DNA from: Planctomycetaceae bacterium
GTDB lineage: Bacteria > Planctomycetota > Planctomycetia > Planctomycetales > Planctomycetaceae
Length of the DNA stretch: 64,000 nt
Direction of reading: 5' to 3'
NCBI GenBank assembly: GCA_041398825.1
Contig: JAWKTX010000001.1
Span: 496,001 to 560,000, forward strand
Shown here one piece after another: positions 26,505 to 35,416 of the stretch. The position numbers and the translations under genes are program-made. The notes beneath the pieces were generated by a model. It made no database searches, was not told the DNA's origin, and saw only the letters and a program-made list of their open reading frames with translations. Position 1 is the stretch's first letter. Each line of letters begins with the position of its first letter.

Positions 26505-29500
26505 GTGGCAGCGGAAGAATACGACGACGACGAACTCTATGATGACGACGTCGAAGCAGTAGAAGAGCAGGAAGTCCGGGAGCAGCGCGAGAAAGGTCGC
26601 AAGCACCTGGCACGCGGTCGGATGGCTCAGCTTGGCGACCGCATCGCGGGCGGCGCTGCGCGACCTGGTGAGCAGGAAGTAACCCGGTCTCCGTTCGTCC
26701 TGATATTAACCGGGGGCGTCCTTGGTCTCGGGTTGCTCGCTGGGATTTTTTACTACATCATCGGTCGCGAAGACGAAGCGAGAACGCTCAAAGAGGCAAT
26801 GACGGCTTACGATCAGCAGAAGTATGCCGAAGCAGAACAGCTTCTGTTGAATTTCATGAAGGTCTATCCGGAGAGCCCTTCGTCCGACAAAGTGCGATTG
26901 ACACTGCATAAGTCCCGGGTCGAAAAGTACATCATGACGACCACACCGGACGTTCCGAAAGGGTTCGAAGAATTCGAAAACCTGATTCGGATCGGGAAGG
27001 ACCTGACCGGTTTTGATGAAGAACGCGATAACCTGAAGCGATATGCCGATCGCCTGGCATTTGCTGGCGCTCGCGTTGGTGAAATCCTGCAGAAGCAGGA
27101 ACCTCTGGACATCAGTATTAAGTCGCTTCAGAAGCTTCAGCAGTTTTACGGTGAACAGGGAGTCCCCAAGGATCGTGAAGAGGAATTGATTCGCCGTCAG
27201 CGAATCGCCGAAGCCGCAATTGCAAAACGCGGCAGTTACGACACCGCCGTTGCACAGATCAAGGAATTCCTTGAGGCTGGCCGGACGGTGGACGCTCTGG
27301 CTTCCCGCGAAGCGCTGATCCGTCAGTATCCGGTGTTGAGTGATGATGCCGATGTCGCGAAGTTGCTGACAGAGATTCTGACGCGTGAGCAGGACCTGGT
27401 CGTGCAGACGAGTGTCGGGACGCCAGCCTCAACTTCAGATGACGGCCCGGTCGCCCGTTCCCTTTCGCTGACTCTGACCTCTGAAACGGATAGTGTGTCA
27501 CAGAAACGCAGCGTGTTCGGACTGGGCATCGACAGCGTCTTTGCTCTGGACTCTGAAACCGGTCGGCCAAACTGGAAACGCGTGATCGGAGAGAATCCGG
27601 CGTTTTCACCTGTTCCGGTGAAAGGCAGTGAAGATGGTCTGCTTCTTCACAGTCCGCGGACAAATGAGATCGCGATGTTGCGGCAAGCCGACGGTAGTCT
27701 GCTGTGGCGGCAATCGATCGAAGGACGCCCGGTAGGACAGCCTCTTATCCATGAGCAGCAGATTTATCTGACAACCGACCGAGGTGAGCTTTGGCAGTTC
27801 CCCGTTTCGGATGGTCGAGCCTCTGTGCGATTGACGTTTACTCAACCCGTTGTCGGTCCCCCCGCCCTGACCCGCGATGGGCGTTCCCTGCTGATTCCAG
27901 GGAACCAGATGATGGTGTACACCCTGGGTTTGAACCCGCTCAAATGCACTGCAGTTTCCTACATTAATTACTCTCCCGGGGCGGTGCAGGTTCCCATTGT
28001 TCCGGCAGGTGACGTCTACGTTTTGTGCGACAATAACACTGCAGACAAGTGTCGAATTCGTGTGCTCAGTCTCGAGGAATCCACAGGGCGGCTCAGTGTT
28101 CGACACAGTGAAGTTGTTGATGGTGTCGTGCGTGATCCCTGCCTGCTTCGCGGCCGCGACTTGTTTGTTCCATCATCACCACAACGTGTGACGGCCTTTC
28201 GCATCACGGATGATCCTGAACAGACTCCTCTGTCTCGTATCGGTGCGAACCAGCTTGAGGGCGGTACTCAGACCCGGATGTTTCTTCTCGCAGGGTCGGG
28301 CGGCCAACTTTGGCTTGCCGGTCGTGACCTGCGAAAGTTTCAGACACGAACAAATGCATTGCTGCTGGATTCCGGAACCACGGCCGAAGGCATCCATCTG
28401 CAGCCAATTCAGTTTCTGGATGAAGGCGTATTTTTAAATAGTCGCCGCGAGACCCTTTCATCTGTGGAGTTCACGCGCGCGGACCCGGAGAGCATGGTCG
28501 GGATCTGGAGAACAGTGACCGGTTCCAATGTCATTGCCGTTGGTGAATCCGCGACAGGTGAATCACTTCTGGCATTGACGGATTATGGTCACATGTATCG
28601 GATGACTCCGGACAGTGTTGCTCAGGGTGGCTTTGCCACGGAAACGGTCAGTGAATTTCGGCTTCCGGACAAGCTTGCCTCGGCCATCGATGGTCTTCGC
28701 CTGCAGGACGGACGATTGGCAGCCTGGGCTGGTGACGATGAACCGGCGGTCTGGACATTCAGTCCTACAGGGCAATTCGAAAGGAAATGGCCGCTCGCGG
28801 CAGCGCCGGAAACGAATGGAGTTACGATCAGCGCGGGACTGGTGCTTGGATTGCCGGGGCGAATTCACCTCACGGCAAATTCCTCCGGGGCTTCAGAAGA
28901 TTATCGATCTGCTCAGAATGGCGGAGAACAATCCGGCTGGAAAAGCCTGACGGCAGTGTCAGACACCCAGGTGCTGGCAGTCGATGCGCAGAATCAATTG
29001 ATCCGCGTGGAGTATCGTGACAATCCTCGACCGCATTTGGCTGAAATCAGTGTGACTAAAACCGTGCATTCGATTGATGTGGCTCCGGCCGTTGGCAATG
29101 GATTGCTGTTTGTCGCATCAGCGGAAGGCAAGCTGGTGATGATGCAGGCTTCATCACTGGAAGTGCTCGCGGAAGTTGACCTTGGCGCTGTCCCTGCTCA
29201 GTCTGCCTTCGTGAGTGGTGATCGCGTCTTCATCAATCTGGCCAACCGCGAGCTGCGAACATTTGCGATTGACAACGGGCTGCAGCAATGTGGCTCGACA
29301 GACTTGGAAGGCAGTGGTCTGGCGGGTACGCCAAACCGCCTCTCGTCGGGAGAGCTGTTACTGGCTCGAACAGACGGGACGCTGGTTCGATTGACAGCAG
29401 ACGGTTTGCCTTCCGGAGAGGCTGTTCGACTTGGTCAGCGGCTGAAGCGTGGACCTGTCCTGCTGAATGGACGGTATTTTGCAGTTGCCATTGATGGAAG

Positions 29501-29534
29501 TTTCTACCAGCTTCCAGCAGAAATGACAAAGTGA
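26505..29534 (+). CDS. Membrane-anchored beta-propeller protein with TPR-like region
   Basis: 1009 aa, GTG start. Residues 1-60 are a very acidic then basic cytosolic tail. One TM segment lies at about 62-86 (LILTGGVLGLGLLAGIFYYI). Residues 92-300 are helical and TPR-like (AMTAYDQQKYAEAEQLLLNF). Residues about 310-1005 are a PQQ/WD-type beta-propeller with repeats such as VFALDSETGRPNWKRVIGEN and MLRQADGSLLWRQSIEGRPV. The propeller faces the periplasm. The stop overlaps the start of the next gene, so translation is coupled. It is probably a scaffold or outer partner of the ExbBD-type motor; this is inference from the operon. Confidence 0.82.
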   Translation: MAAEEYDDDELYDDDVEAVEEQEVREQREKGRKHLARGRMAQLGDRIAGGAARPGEQEVTRSPFVLILTGGVLGLGLLAGIFYYIIGREDEARTLKEAMTAYDQQKYAEAEQLLLNFMKVYPESPSSDKVRLTLHKSRVEKYIMTTTPDVPKGFEEFENLIRIGKDLTGFDEERDNLKRYADRLAFAGARVGEILQKQEPLDISIKSLQKLQQFYGEQGVPKDREEELIRRQRIAEAAIAKRGSYDTAVAQIKEFLEAGRTVDALASREALIRQYPVLSDDADVAKLLTEILTREQDLVVQTSVGTPASTSDDGPVARSLSLTLTSETDSVSQKRSVFGLGIDSVFALDSETGRPNWKRVIGENPAFSPVPVKGSEDGLLLHSPRTNEIAMLRQADGSLLWRQSIEGRPVGQPLIHEQQIYLTTDRGELWQFPVSDGRASVRLTFTQPVVGPPALTRDGRSLLIPGNQMMVYTLGLNPLKCTAVSYINYSPGAVQVPIVPAGDVYVLCDNNTADKCRIRVLSLEESTGRLSVRHSEVVDGVVRDPCLLRGRDLFVPSSPQRVTAFRITDDPEQTPLSRIGANQLEGGTQTRMFLLAGSGGQLWLAGRDLRKFQTRTNALLLDSGTTAEGIHLQPIQFLDEGVFLNSRRETLSSVEFTRADPESMVGIWRTVTGSNVIAVGESATGESLLALTDYGHMYRMTPDSVAQGGFATETVSEFRLPDKLASAIDGLRLQDGRLAAWAGDDEPAVWTFSPTGQFERKWPLAAAPETNGVTISAGLVLGLPGRIHLTANSSGASEDYRSAQNGGEQSGWKSLTAVSDTQVLAVDAQNQLIRVEYRDNPRPHLAEISVTKTVHSIDVAPAVGNGLLFVASAEGKLVMMQASSLEVLAEVDLGAVPAQSAFVSGDRVFINLANRELRTFAIDNGLQQCGSTDLEGSGLAGTPNRLSSGELLLARTDGTLVRLTADGLPSGEAVRLGQRLKRGPVLLNGRYFAVAIDGSFYQLPAEMTK

Positions 29535-32098
29535 TGTTGCCCGGCAAACAAACAATCTTCGAACCGTTCAAGAGTCTGGTCCGATACGGAACGGCCGTTC
29601 TTCTGCTTCTGCTGTTCCTGCCCGTCGCTGCTGCGCAGGAAGGTCAGCCGGATCGAACCACGCTGCCAAAGCTGGAAGACATGCAGCTGCCTTCCGCGGA
29701 TGAGTTGATTCAGGCAGATCTAAAGAACAAGGAATTCGACTGGATCGTTCTCAGCCGTGATGGCACTGTTGTCGTCGCTAATCCTGTGTTTCCACGCCCC
29801 GATACGCTTCAGCGGCGCGTTGAAGAACGGAAACAGCTGGAGGCGCAGCGCCCTCAGAATGCGGCCGAAAGGGAACAACGGAGTAAGCGGCTGGATGAAT
29901 TGAAATACCTGATTGTGACTCTTCCCGACGACCCAGTGGCGGAATACCAGATTCCTCTCATTCAGGTTGGACAAGTCATCCTGTTTGAAGAGTTGATGTT
30001 GCGTCGAGTCGACAAGCTGCTCGAAGAAGGCCGGATTCGAAAAGCCTACGACATGCTGCTGGCAGTTGATCAGGAGATGCCCAACTGGTCAGAGACAAAG
30101 CCTCGTTTCGAGCAACTGCTTCTGACCGAATCGGCACTCAAGGCAAAGGATGGAGATATCTACGCGGCTCTAGCATTGCTGGATGAACTGGCCGCCAGAA
30201 ATCTTCAACACCCTGAACTGCAGCCACGATTCGGGGAAATCGTCAGTCCAATGATCAAACAGGCGGTGGATGAATCCAACTTCAATAAGGCCCGGTTCCT
30301 TATTGGCCGCATTGAGCGACATTTCCCCGAACATGCGGAAGCCAGAAGCTGGCGAAAGAAGATTCTGGATCTGTCACTTGCGAAGCTTCAGGAAGCTGTC
30401 GCACTTGCTGATCAGGGAAAGAACGCCGAGGCTTCTGCGCTGGCCCGCGAAGCGGAAGCCATATCTCCAACCACGGGCAATGCCCGCGCCACCTACAGTC
30501 GGTTGATTGCGAGACACCAAACGTTAAGAGTTGCGGTTGATTCGTTCGGAAATCAGTCGTTCAATTTCCCCGGACCTCTGGAAGCGGATGCACGCCATCG
30601 TGAGCTGACCGCCGTCCCTTTGTTCGAACCGACGGCTGCTGACGAGATTACGTATTTCCGGTCAAGCTTCTTTGAAAAGTGGGATCCCTCCGATCTTGGT
30701 CGGGAGGTGGTCATGACACTTCGCAGTACGCGGCCTCACTGGCAATCGCAGCCGATCCTGACGGCAAATCAGATTGCGGATGCTCTGGGAGAACGTTTGA
30801 ATCCGAATGGTCCACTCTACGACAAGCGACTCGCTTCGTTCGTGAGCGAATTCTCGGTTCGTTCGCCAACCGAACTGCGTTTAAAGTTTAGTCGAGTACC
30901 ACTGAACGTGGAATCACTTCTCAGGTTTCCAGTCACCGTCAGCAGGAGCACCGAAGACACCGGCGTCTCTTCTCCGACTCTGGATGATGGCTCGCAACTG
31001 CTTTCAACCCGATTTGTTCAGGTGTCCGGAGATGAGAACACGCGAGTCTATCGTCGCTCGGTTCAGGAGCCGGACGGGCTGGATAATTCGCAGTATCACA
31101 TAGCAGAAATCATCGAACGCCGATTTGCTGATCGGCATCAGATGGTTCAGGCATTACTTCGCGGTGAGATTGATTTTCTGCCGTCGGTACTGCCTTGGGA
31201 AATTGATGCCTTTCGCGCGGCTCCGTCTCTGGTAACTGTTCGGAAGTCTATTCCGGTTTCGCATGTGATCACATTGAACCCGATGTCCGAGAACATCCCG
31301 AACGCGCAGCTTCGTCGAGCCTTGTCGCTGGCAATCGATCGAACGTCCATCCTCAGGAATGTGGTTCTTAAGGATCCGGAAATGCGGCATGGACGAACAA
31401 GTAGTTCTGCCTGGCGAAAAAATAGTTACGCGACAAATCCGTCTGAAGATGTACCGCGCTATGACCTTCGACTGGCCTTTGCGCTTCGCTTTGCATCAGA
31501 AAGCCAGCTTAAACTTGCAGAAATTGAGGTCCTGGAGAATGCAGCAAGAGCCCGGGCGAAGGAAGCTGGTCAGGAGTTCGATTCCAAACAATTCCGCAGT
31601 GAGGTGAAGGTGGATTACATTCGACTGCCGCCGCTGCGTATGGTGGTCGAACCCAATGATGGTGCTGTTGCTGCGGCGGAACGAATCCTGGTCTACTGGA
31701 AAAAAATCGGTCTGGACGTGAAGCTGATTGTCGGGAACGAACATGGAGATCCATTGCCGGACACGGAATGGGATCTGATGTACCGCCGCGCTCGAATGGA
31801 AGAACCGTTACTGGATCTCTGGCCACTCATAACCAATGACACAAGCTTCGACATTCGCCGCCTTGATCCGTTCCCGGACTGGATGCGGCAGGAAGTCATT
31901 AACCTTGATTATGCAAGCAGCTTTCTGGAAGCACAGAATCGGCTGTTCACGATTCACCGTCACATTGCCGCTCAGGCATTCATCATTCCGCTCTGGGAAA
32001 TTGATGAATACATGGTGTTTCAGAAATCCGTCTCGGGCTTTTCAGAGAATCCCGTGTCTACGTATCAGAATGCTGAGCACTGGACGGTGCGACCATGA
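29534..32098 (+). CDS. SBP_bac_5-type oligopeptide-binding protein with TPR-like extension
   Basis: 854 aa from the ATG at 29534 (a GTG at 29531 is the alternative), overlapping the previous stop. A signal segment (YGTAVLLLLLFLPVAAA) is followed by a helical TPR-like region to about residue 330. The remainder matches the family 5 solute-binding proteins (OppA/DppA): TANQIADALGERLN, LRRALSLAIDRTSIL, AERILVYWKKIGLDVKLIV and FTIHRHIAAQAFIIPLW. Typical family members are about 540 aa and sit with permease and ATPase genes; none is present here, so a role as a binding or sensing subunit of the envelope machine is more likely than ABC import. Confidence 0.85.
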   Translation: MLPGKQTIFEPFKSLVRYGTAVLLLLLFLPVAAAQEGQPDRTTLPKLEDMQLPSADELIQADLKNKEFDWIVLSRDGTVVVANPVFPRPDTLQRRVEERKQLEAQRPQNAAEREQRSKRLDELKYLIVTLPDDPVAEYQIPLIQVGQVILFEELMLRRVDKLLEEGRIRKAYDMLLAVDQEMPNWSETKPRFEQLLLTESALKAKDGDIYAALALLDELAARNLQHPELQPRFGEIVSPMIKQAVDESNFNKARFLIGRIERHFPEHAEARSWRKKILDLSLAKLQEAVALADQGKNAEASALAREAEAISPTTGNARATYSRLIARHQTLRVAVDSFGNQSFNFPGPLEADARHRELTAVPLFEPTAADEITYFRSSFFEKWDPSDLGREVVMTLRSTRPHWQSQPILTANQIADALGERLNPNGPLYDKRLASFVSEFSVRSPTELRLKFSRVPLNVESLLRFPVTVSRSTEDTGVSSPTLDDGSQLLSTRFVQVSGDENTRVYRRSVQEPDGLDNSQYHIAEIIERRFADRHQMVQALLRGEIDFLPSVLPWEIDAFRAAPSLVTVRKSIPVSHVITLNPMSENIPNAQLRRALSLAIDRTSILRNVVLKDPEMRHGRTSSSAWRKNSYATNPSEDVPRYDLRLAFALRFASESQLKLAEIEVLENAARARAKEAGQEFDSKQFRSEVKVDYIRLPPLRMVVEPNDGAVAAAERILVYWKKIGLDVKLIVGNEHGDPLPDTEWDLMYRRARMEEPLLDLWPLITNDTSFDIRRLDPFPDWMRQEVINLDYASSFLEAQNRLFTIHRHIAAQAFIIPLWEIDEYMVFQKSVSGFSENPVSTYQNAEHWTVRP

Positions 32099-33747
32099 TG
32101 TTAAATTCTGTCTGTCGTTTCATGCCGCTGCAGTTCGTGTTGCTGCTGATGTTCTCTGCTGGTGCCGTTTCGATGGCTCAGGAAAAAGATGTCACAGAAG
32201 CGAATGTGCCATCTGAAGCAGCAGCCGGGGGGGAAGAAGTCGAAAAGACGGAACCGCCTCCTCCACCGCCGATACCCTTACAACCTTATGTTGTGCGCGT
32301 TGAAATTGGTTCTCCGCTCTTCGGAACGCTCTCTCAGGCTGATTCACTTCGGCTCCGGGACGCTGTGGATGAGGCCGTCGTACGGATGTACGGTTCGATG
32401 TGGGTTCGTGACGTTGTCGTTTCTGACTGGCTGCAACCAGGGCAGGAAGTTCAGTTGCGCGAACTTACAAACGAAGCAATGCACGAACGCTACGGTTCAA
32501 CAGAACTCGAAAAAGTAATGCTGGTGATTGTGGAGCCATCCAGAGGTGGTTTCCAGATTGGCTGCAGAGAATACGATGTGCGTGTGCAGGAACTCACGCC
32601 AACCCGCACGACATTTACCCAGGACTGGAGGGCCGTTGCAGATCAGTCCGCTCGATTGATTCGTGATTCCTTTCGTCCAGTAAGTTTCCTGTCCGCGCCA
32701 GTGAGAGGATCTGACGAGCTGGAGTTCTTCCTGCAGGCCGGGCAATTGATTCCCCCCGATTCCTCGGCGGCACAGGTGGTCGTTGGCGATGTCCTTCGCC
32801 CTTTCCTGCGTCATATGGAACGCAGAAATCCAAAGCAACTGCGTTATTTGCAGAAGCTTGATTTGACGTATGTGCGCGTCACAGAGGTGAATCGTGAGTT
32901 GACTGCAACCGGTTTGTCTGCGGATGACCAGGACGTTTCGATTGAAGGCGTGACACCTGATCCAAACCCCCATTTTGTGGACCACGGTCGAATTAAGGGA
33001 GTCTTGATTTCGCACGGATTCGCGCCCTTCGGCGGCCGAGGCCGCGGGATACAGCAAATTGCTTTGCGGCAGCGACCGATGGCCGATTCAAGTGAAGTGC
33101 AGCTTGTTCTGCGGATGCGAGAGGACAGGCCGTTGATTTGCCATCGTGTGGACAAAGTTGCAAAGCTTCGGTATCGCGATGAGTCTGACCTGCCATCCGT
33201 ACGGTTGGTCAGCGATCGAGAGGGGCGAATTCGTATTCCGGTCGATCCGGAACATCCAACTTTCTGGCTTTATGTTTACAGCGGCAGTCTTTTGCTGGCT
33301 CGCGTCCCCTACGCTCCCGGACTGCTGGATCACGATGTTGTCATGCTGCCCGATGATTCAATTCGCCTGGGTGTCGAAGGAGAACTGTATCTCTTCAGGG
33401 ACGAACTGGTGGATATCGTCGCCCAGCAGGCTGTCCTGCGAGGTTCGGCGCGGCAGGCGGCTAAATCCGGAGATAAGGCCCGTCTCGAAGAGCTCATACA
33501 GCAGTTGGAGGCACTTCCGGGAAAGAAAGAGTTCGAATTCAAGTTGAACGCAATTCACCGACCGGCAGTGGATCGAGCGAACGAGCTTCGTAATCGAAGT
33601 GCGGTGCGCAACGTGGACAGACTCTGCGGTGCTATGAGTTCGTCTCTGGATCGATTCTTTGCATCAGAAAAGCAAGTTGAACAAATGAAGGAGCTGGATC
33701 AGCTTCGAAGACTTGCAGAACAAAATGCATCTCAAGCCGCTCAGTAG
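32095..33747 (+). CDS. Secreted protein of unknown function, last gene of the operon
   Basis: 550 aa. Its start overlaps the previous stop (ATGA), so it is translationally coupled. A signal peptide (residues 1-29, ending SMAQ) precedes a Pro-rich stretch (TEPPPPPPIPLQP). Residues 70-330 contain repeated alpha/beta elements and residues 430-550 are helical and charged. No family was recognised. Its position at the end of the ExbBD-kinase operon suggests it belongs to the same machine. Confidence 0.75.
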   Translation: MMLNSVCRFMPLQFVLLLMFSAGAVSMAQEKDVTEANVPSEAAAGGEEVEKTEPPPPPPIPLQPYVVRVEIGSPLFGTLSQADSLRLRDAVDEAVVRMYGSMWVRDVVVSDWLQPGQEVQLRELTNEAMHERYGSTELEKVMLVIVEPSRGGFQIGCREYDVRVQELTPTRTTFTQDWRAVADQSARLIRDSFRPVSFLSAPVRGSDELEFFLQAGQLIPPDSSAAQVVVGDVLRPFLRHMERRNPKQLRYLQKLDLTYVRVTEVNRELTATGLSADDQDVSIEGVTPDPNPHFVDHGRIKGVLISHGFAPFGGRGRGIQQIALRQRPMADSSEVQLVLRMREDRPLICHRVDKVAKLRYRDESDLPSVRLVSDREGRIRIPVDPEHPTFWLYVYSGSLLLARVPYAPGLLDHDVVMLPDDSIRLGVEGELYLFRDELVDIVAQQAVLRGSARQAAKSGDKARLEELIQQLEALPGKKEFEFKLNAIHRPAVDRANELRNRSAVRNVDRLCGAMSSSLDRFFASEKQVEQMKELDQLRRLAEQNASQAAQ

Positions 33748-33857
33748 CAATCATTCTTGTTGAGTATCGCCGAGCCTGATACAAGCCGTCGATTCATCAT
33801 CGCTCGGAGGCTGGCATGTGTTCGGCATCGATGATTTGACCATGTTGAGCTCGTTCA

Positions 33858-34994
33858 ATGCACGATGTCGTTCGAAATGAAGTGTTTCAATCCTGTCGTT
33901 CTGTCATCATCAAGATTGGGACGAATGTACTGACAACAGATGACGACCGCCTGGATCGCGATCGAATCTGCAGTATCGCGGCACAGATCGATCGAATTAT
34001 CAAGACAGGACGTAAGGTCGTTCTGGTATCCAGCGGTGCCGTGGGGGCGGGGATCGGAATCCTTGGCCTCAATCGACGCCCGGATTCATTGCCGGAATTG
34101 CAGGCCGCAGCTGCGATTGGTCAGCCACACCTGATGCGGACCTGGGACGACGCACTTGCGGAGACGGGGCATCGAACTGCCCAGGTACTGTTGACCGTCA
34201 ATGATTTTCGCAATCGTCAGCGTTACCTGAACGTCCGCAACACAATTCGAACGCTGTTTGAATTTGATGTGATTCCCATTGTGAACGAAAACGATACGGT
34301 CAGCATTCGTGAAATTGCGGTGGGTGACAATGATCAGCTTGCGTCCATGCTGGCAACTTTGCTGCCGAACCCACTGCTGATCATCCTGTCGGGCATTGAT
34401 GGATTGTACGACGGCCCTCCGTCGCATCCGGATAGCCAGGTCGTTCCACTGGTTTCCAGGCCAGACGAATCGTTACTGTCGATGGTTGCGGCGGAACAGA
34501 GTTCTCGCGGCCGTGGCGGAATGGGTTCCAAGCTGAAGGCGATTCTTTCTGCTACCAGCATGGGAGAATCTGTCGTGCTCGCCAGTGGAAAGCAGCCCCA
34601 TGTCCTGGACGCTGTCAGAGAAGGTACTGCAACCGGGACGCTGTTTCTGGCGTCCGGCAATGCCATGCCTGCATGGAAACGATGGATTGGATTTACCGCG
34701 ACACCAGCTGCCTGTATTGTCGTGGATGACGGTGCGTGCCGAGCTGTTCGGGACAATGGTCGCTCGTTGCTGGCCGTCGGTGTTGTGGAAGTGCGCGGGG
34801 ATTTTGAGCCGGGCGAAGTCGTTGGTCTGATTTCGCCGCGGGGTGTCGAATTTGCCCGGGGTCTGGTCAACTATTCGTCCGAGGAGCTTTCTCAGATCCT
34901 TGGATGTCGCTCGGAACGGATTGCTGCCAACCTTGGGCATGTGCCGTTTGGAGAGGTTGTTCACCGTGACAATCTGGCCCTGACCGGCAAGTAG
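33858..34994 (+). CDS. proB: Glutamate 5-kinase
   Basis: 378 aa, normal length. It catalyses the first step of proline synthesis, phosphorylating glutamate with ATP in the cytosol. The amino-acid-kinase domain shows VIIKIGTNVLT, VLVSSGAVGAGIG, VIPIVNENDTVS and GDNDQLASMLA. GRGGMGSKLKA near residue 217 binds nucleotide. A PUA domain covers about 285-375 (CRAVRDNGRSLLAVGV, then SPRGVEFARGLVNYSS). proA is not adjacent. It starts 110 bp after the envelope operon and is probably transcribed on its own. Confidence 0.95.
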   Translation: MHDVVRNEVFQSCRSVIIKIGTNVLTTDDDRLDRDRICSIAAQIDRIIKTGRKVVLVSSGAVGAGIGILGLNRRPDSLPELQAAAAIGQPHLMRTWDDALAETGHRTAQVLLTVNDFRNRQRYLNVRNTIRTLFEFDVIPIVNENDTVSIREIAVGDNDQLASMLATLLPNPLLIILSGIDGLYDGPPSHPDSQVVPLVSRPDESLLSMVAAEQSSRGRGGMGSKLKAILSATSMGESVVLASGKQPHVLDAVREGTATGTLFLASGNAMPAWKRWIGFTATPAACIVVDDGACRAVRDNGRSLLAVGVVEVRGDFEPGEVVGLISPRGVEFARGLVNYSSEELSQILGCRSERIAANLGHVPFGEVVHRDNLALTGK

Positions 34995-35185
34995 CCCGCA
35001 GAACCCCTATATTCTGAACGGTCGGTTTCCCTCTCCCCGCTGAAGTCGCAACATGTTGAAGATTTGCCATGCATGTCTCTCATTAGCGACGCAGACTTGG
35101 TTGCGTTTGCATTACCGACAAATATCGGCATTTTCAGAACCATGCCTGTCCGGATTCACAGCGACGTTACGGGACCTGGTGACGT

Positions 35186-35341
35186 ATGTTCCTCTCTGCA
35201 TTCAGCTCATTTCTGTCCTGGCTAGTTCAGGTCCGTACGATCGTATGGCGGAGCACCGAGCACATGGATCCGCGCGAATACAGTATGCTGCTGGCACTGT
35301 GTATTTGTGTTGGTTACGTGCTGCTGCGAGGAAAGGACTAA
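35186..35341 (+). CDS. Small membrane protein, 51 aa
   Basis: A complete short frame from ATG 35186 to TAA 35341. The N-terminal third (MFLSAFSSFLSWLVQV) is amphipathic. The second half reads MDPREYSMLLALCICVGYVL, then LRGKD: one TM segment with a positively charged end. The composition is strongly protein-like compared with overlapping frames, but no strong Shine-Dalgarno is visible. It converges on the beta-propeller gene on the other strand. Function is unknown. Confidence 0.45.
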   Translation: MFLSAFSSFLSWLVQVRTIVWRSTEHMDPREYSMLLALCICVGYVLLRGKD

Positions 35342-35416
35342 GCGACCTGTTGCAGGTGAACGCAGAGGTCAGTTCTGTTGATAGTTCACGCATCTGGAAA
35401 GGAGGCTTCGCCCGAT

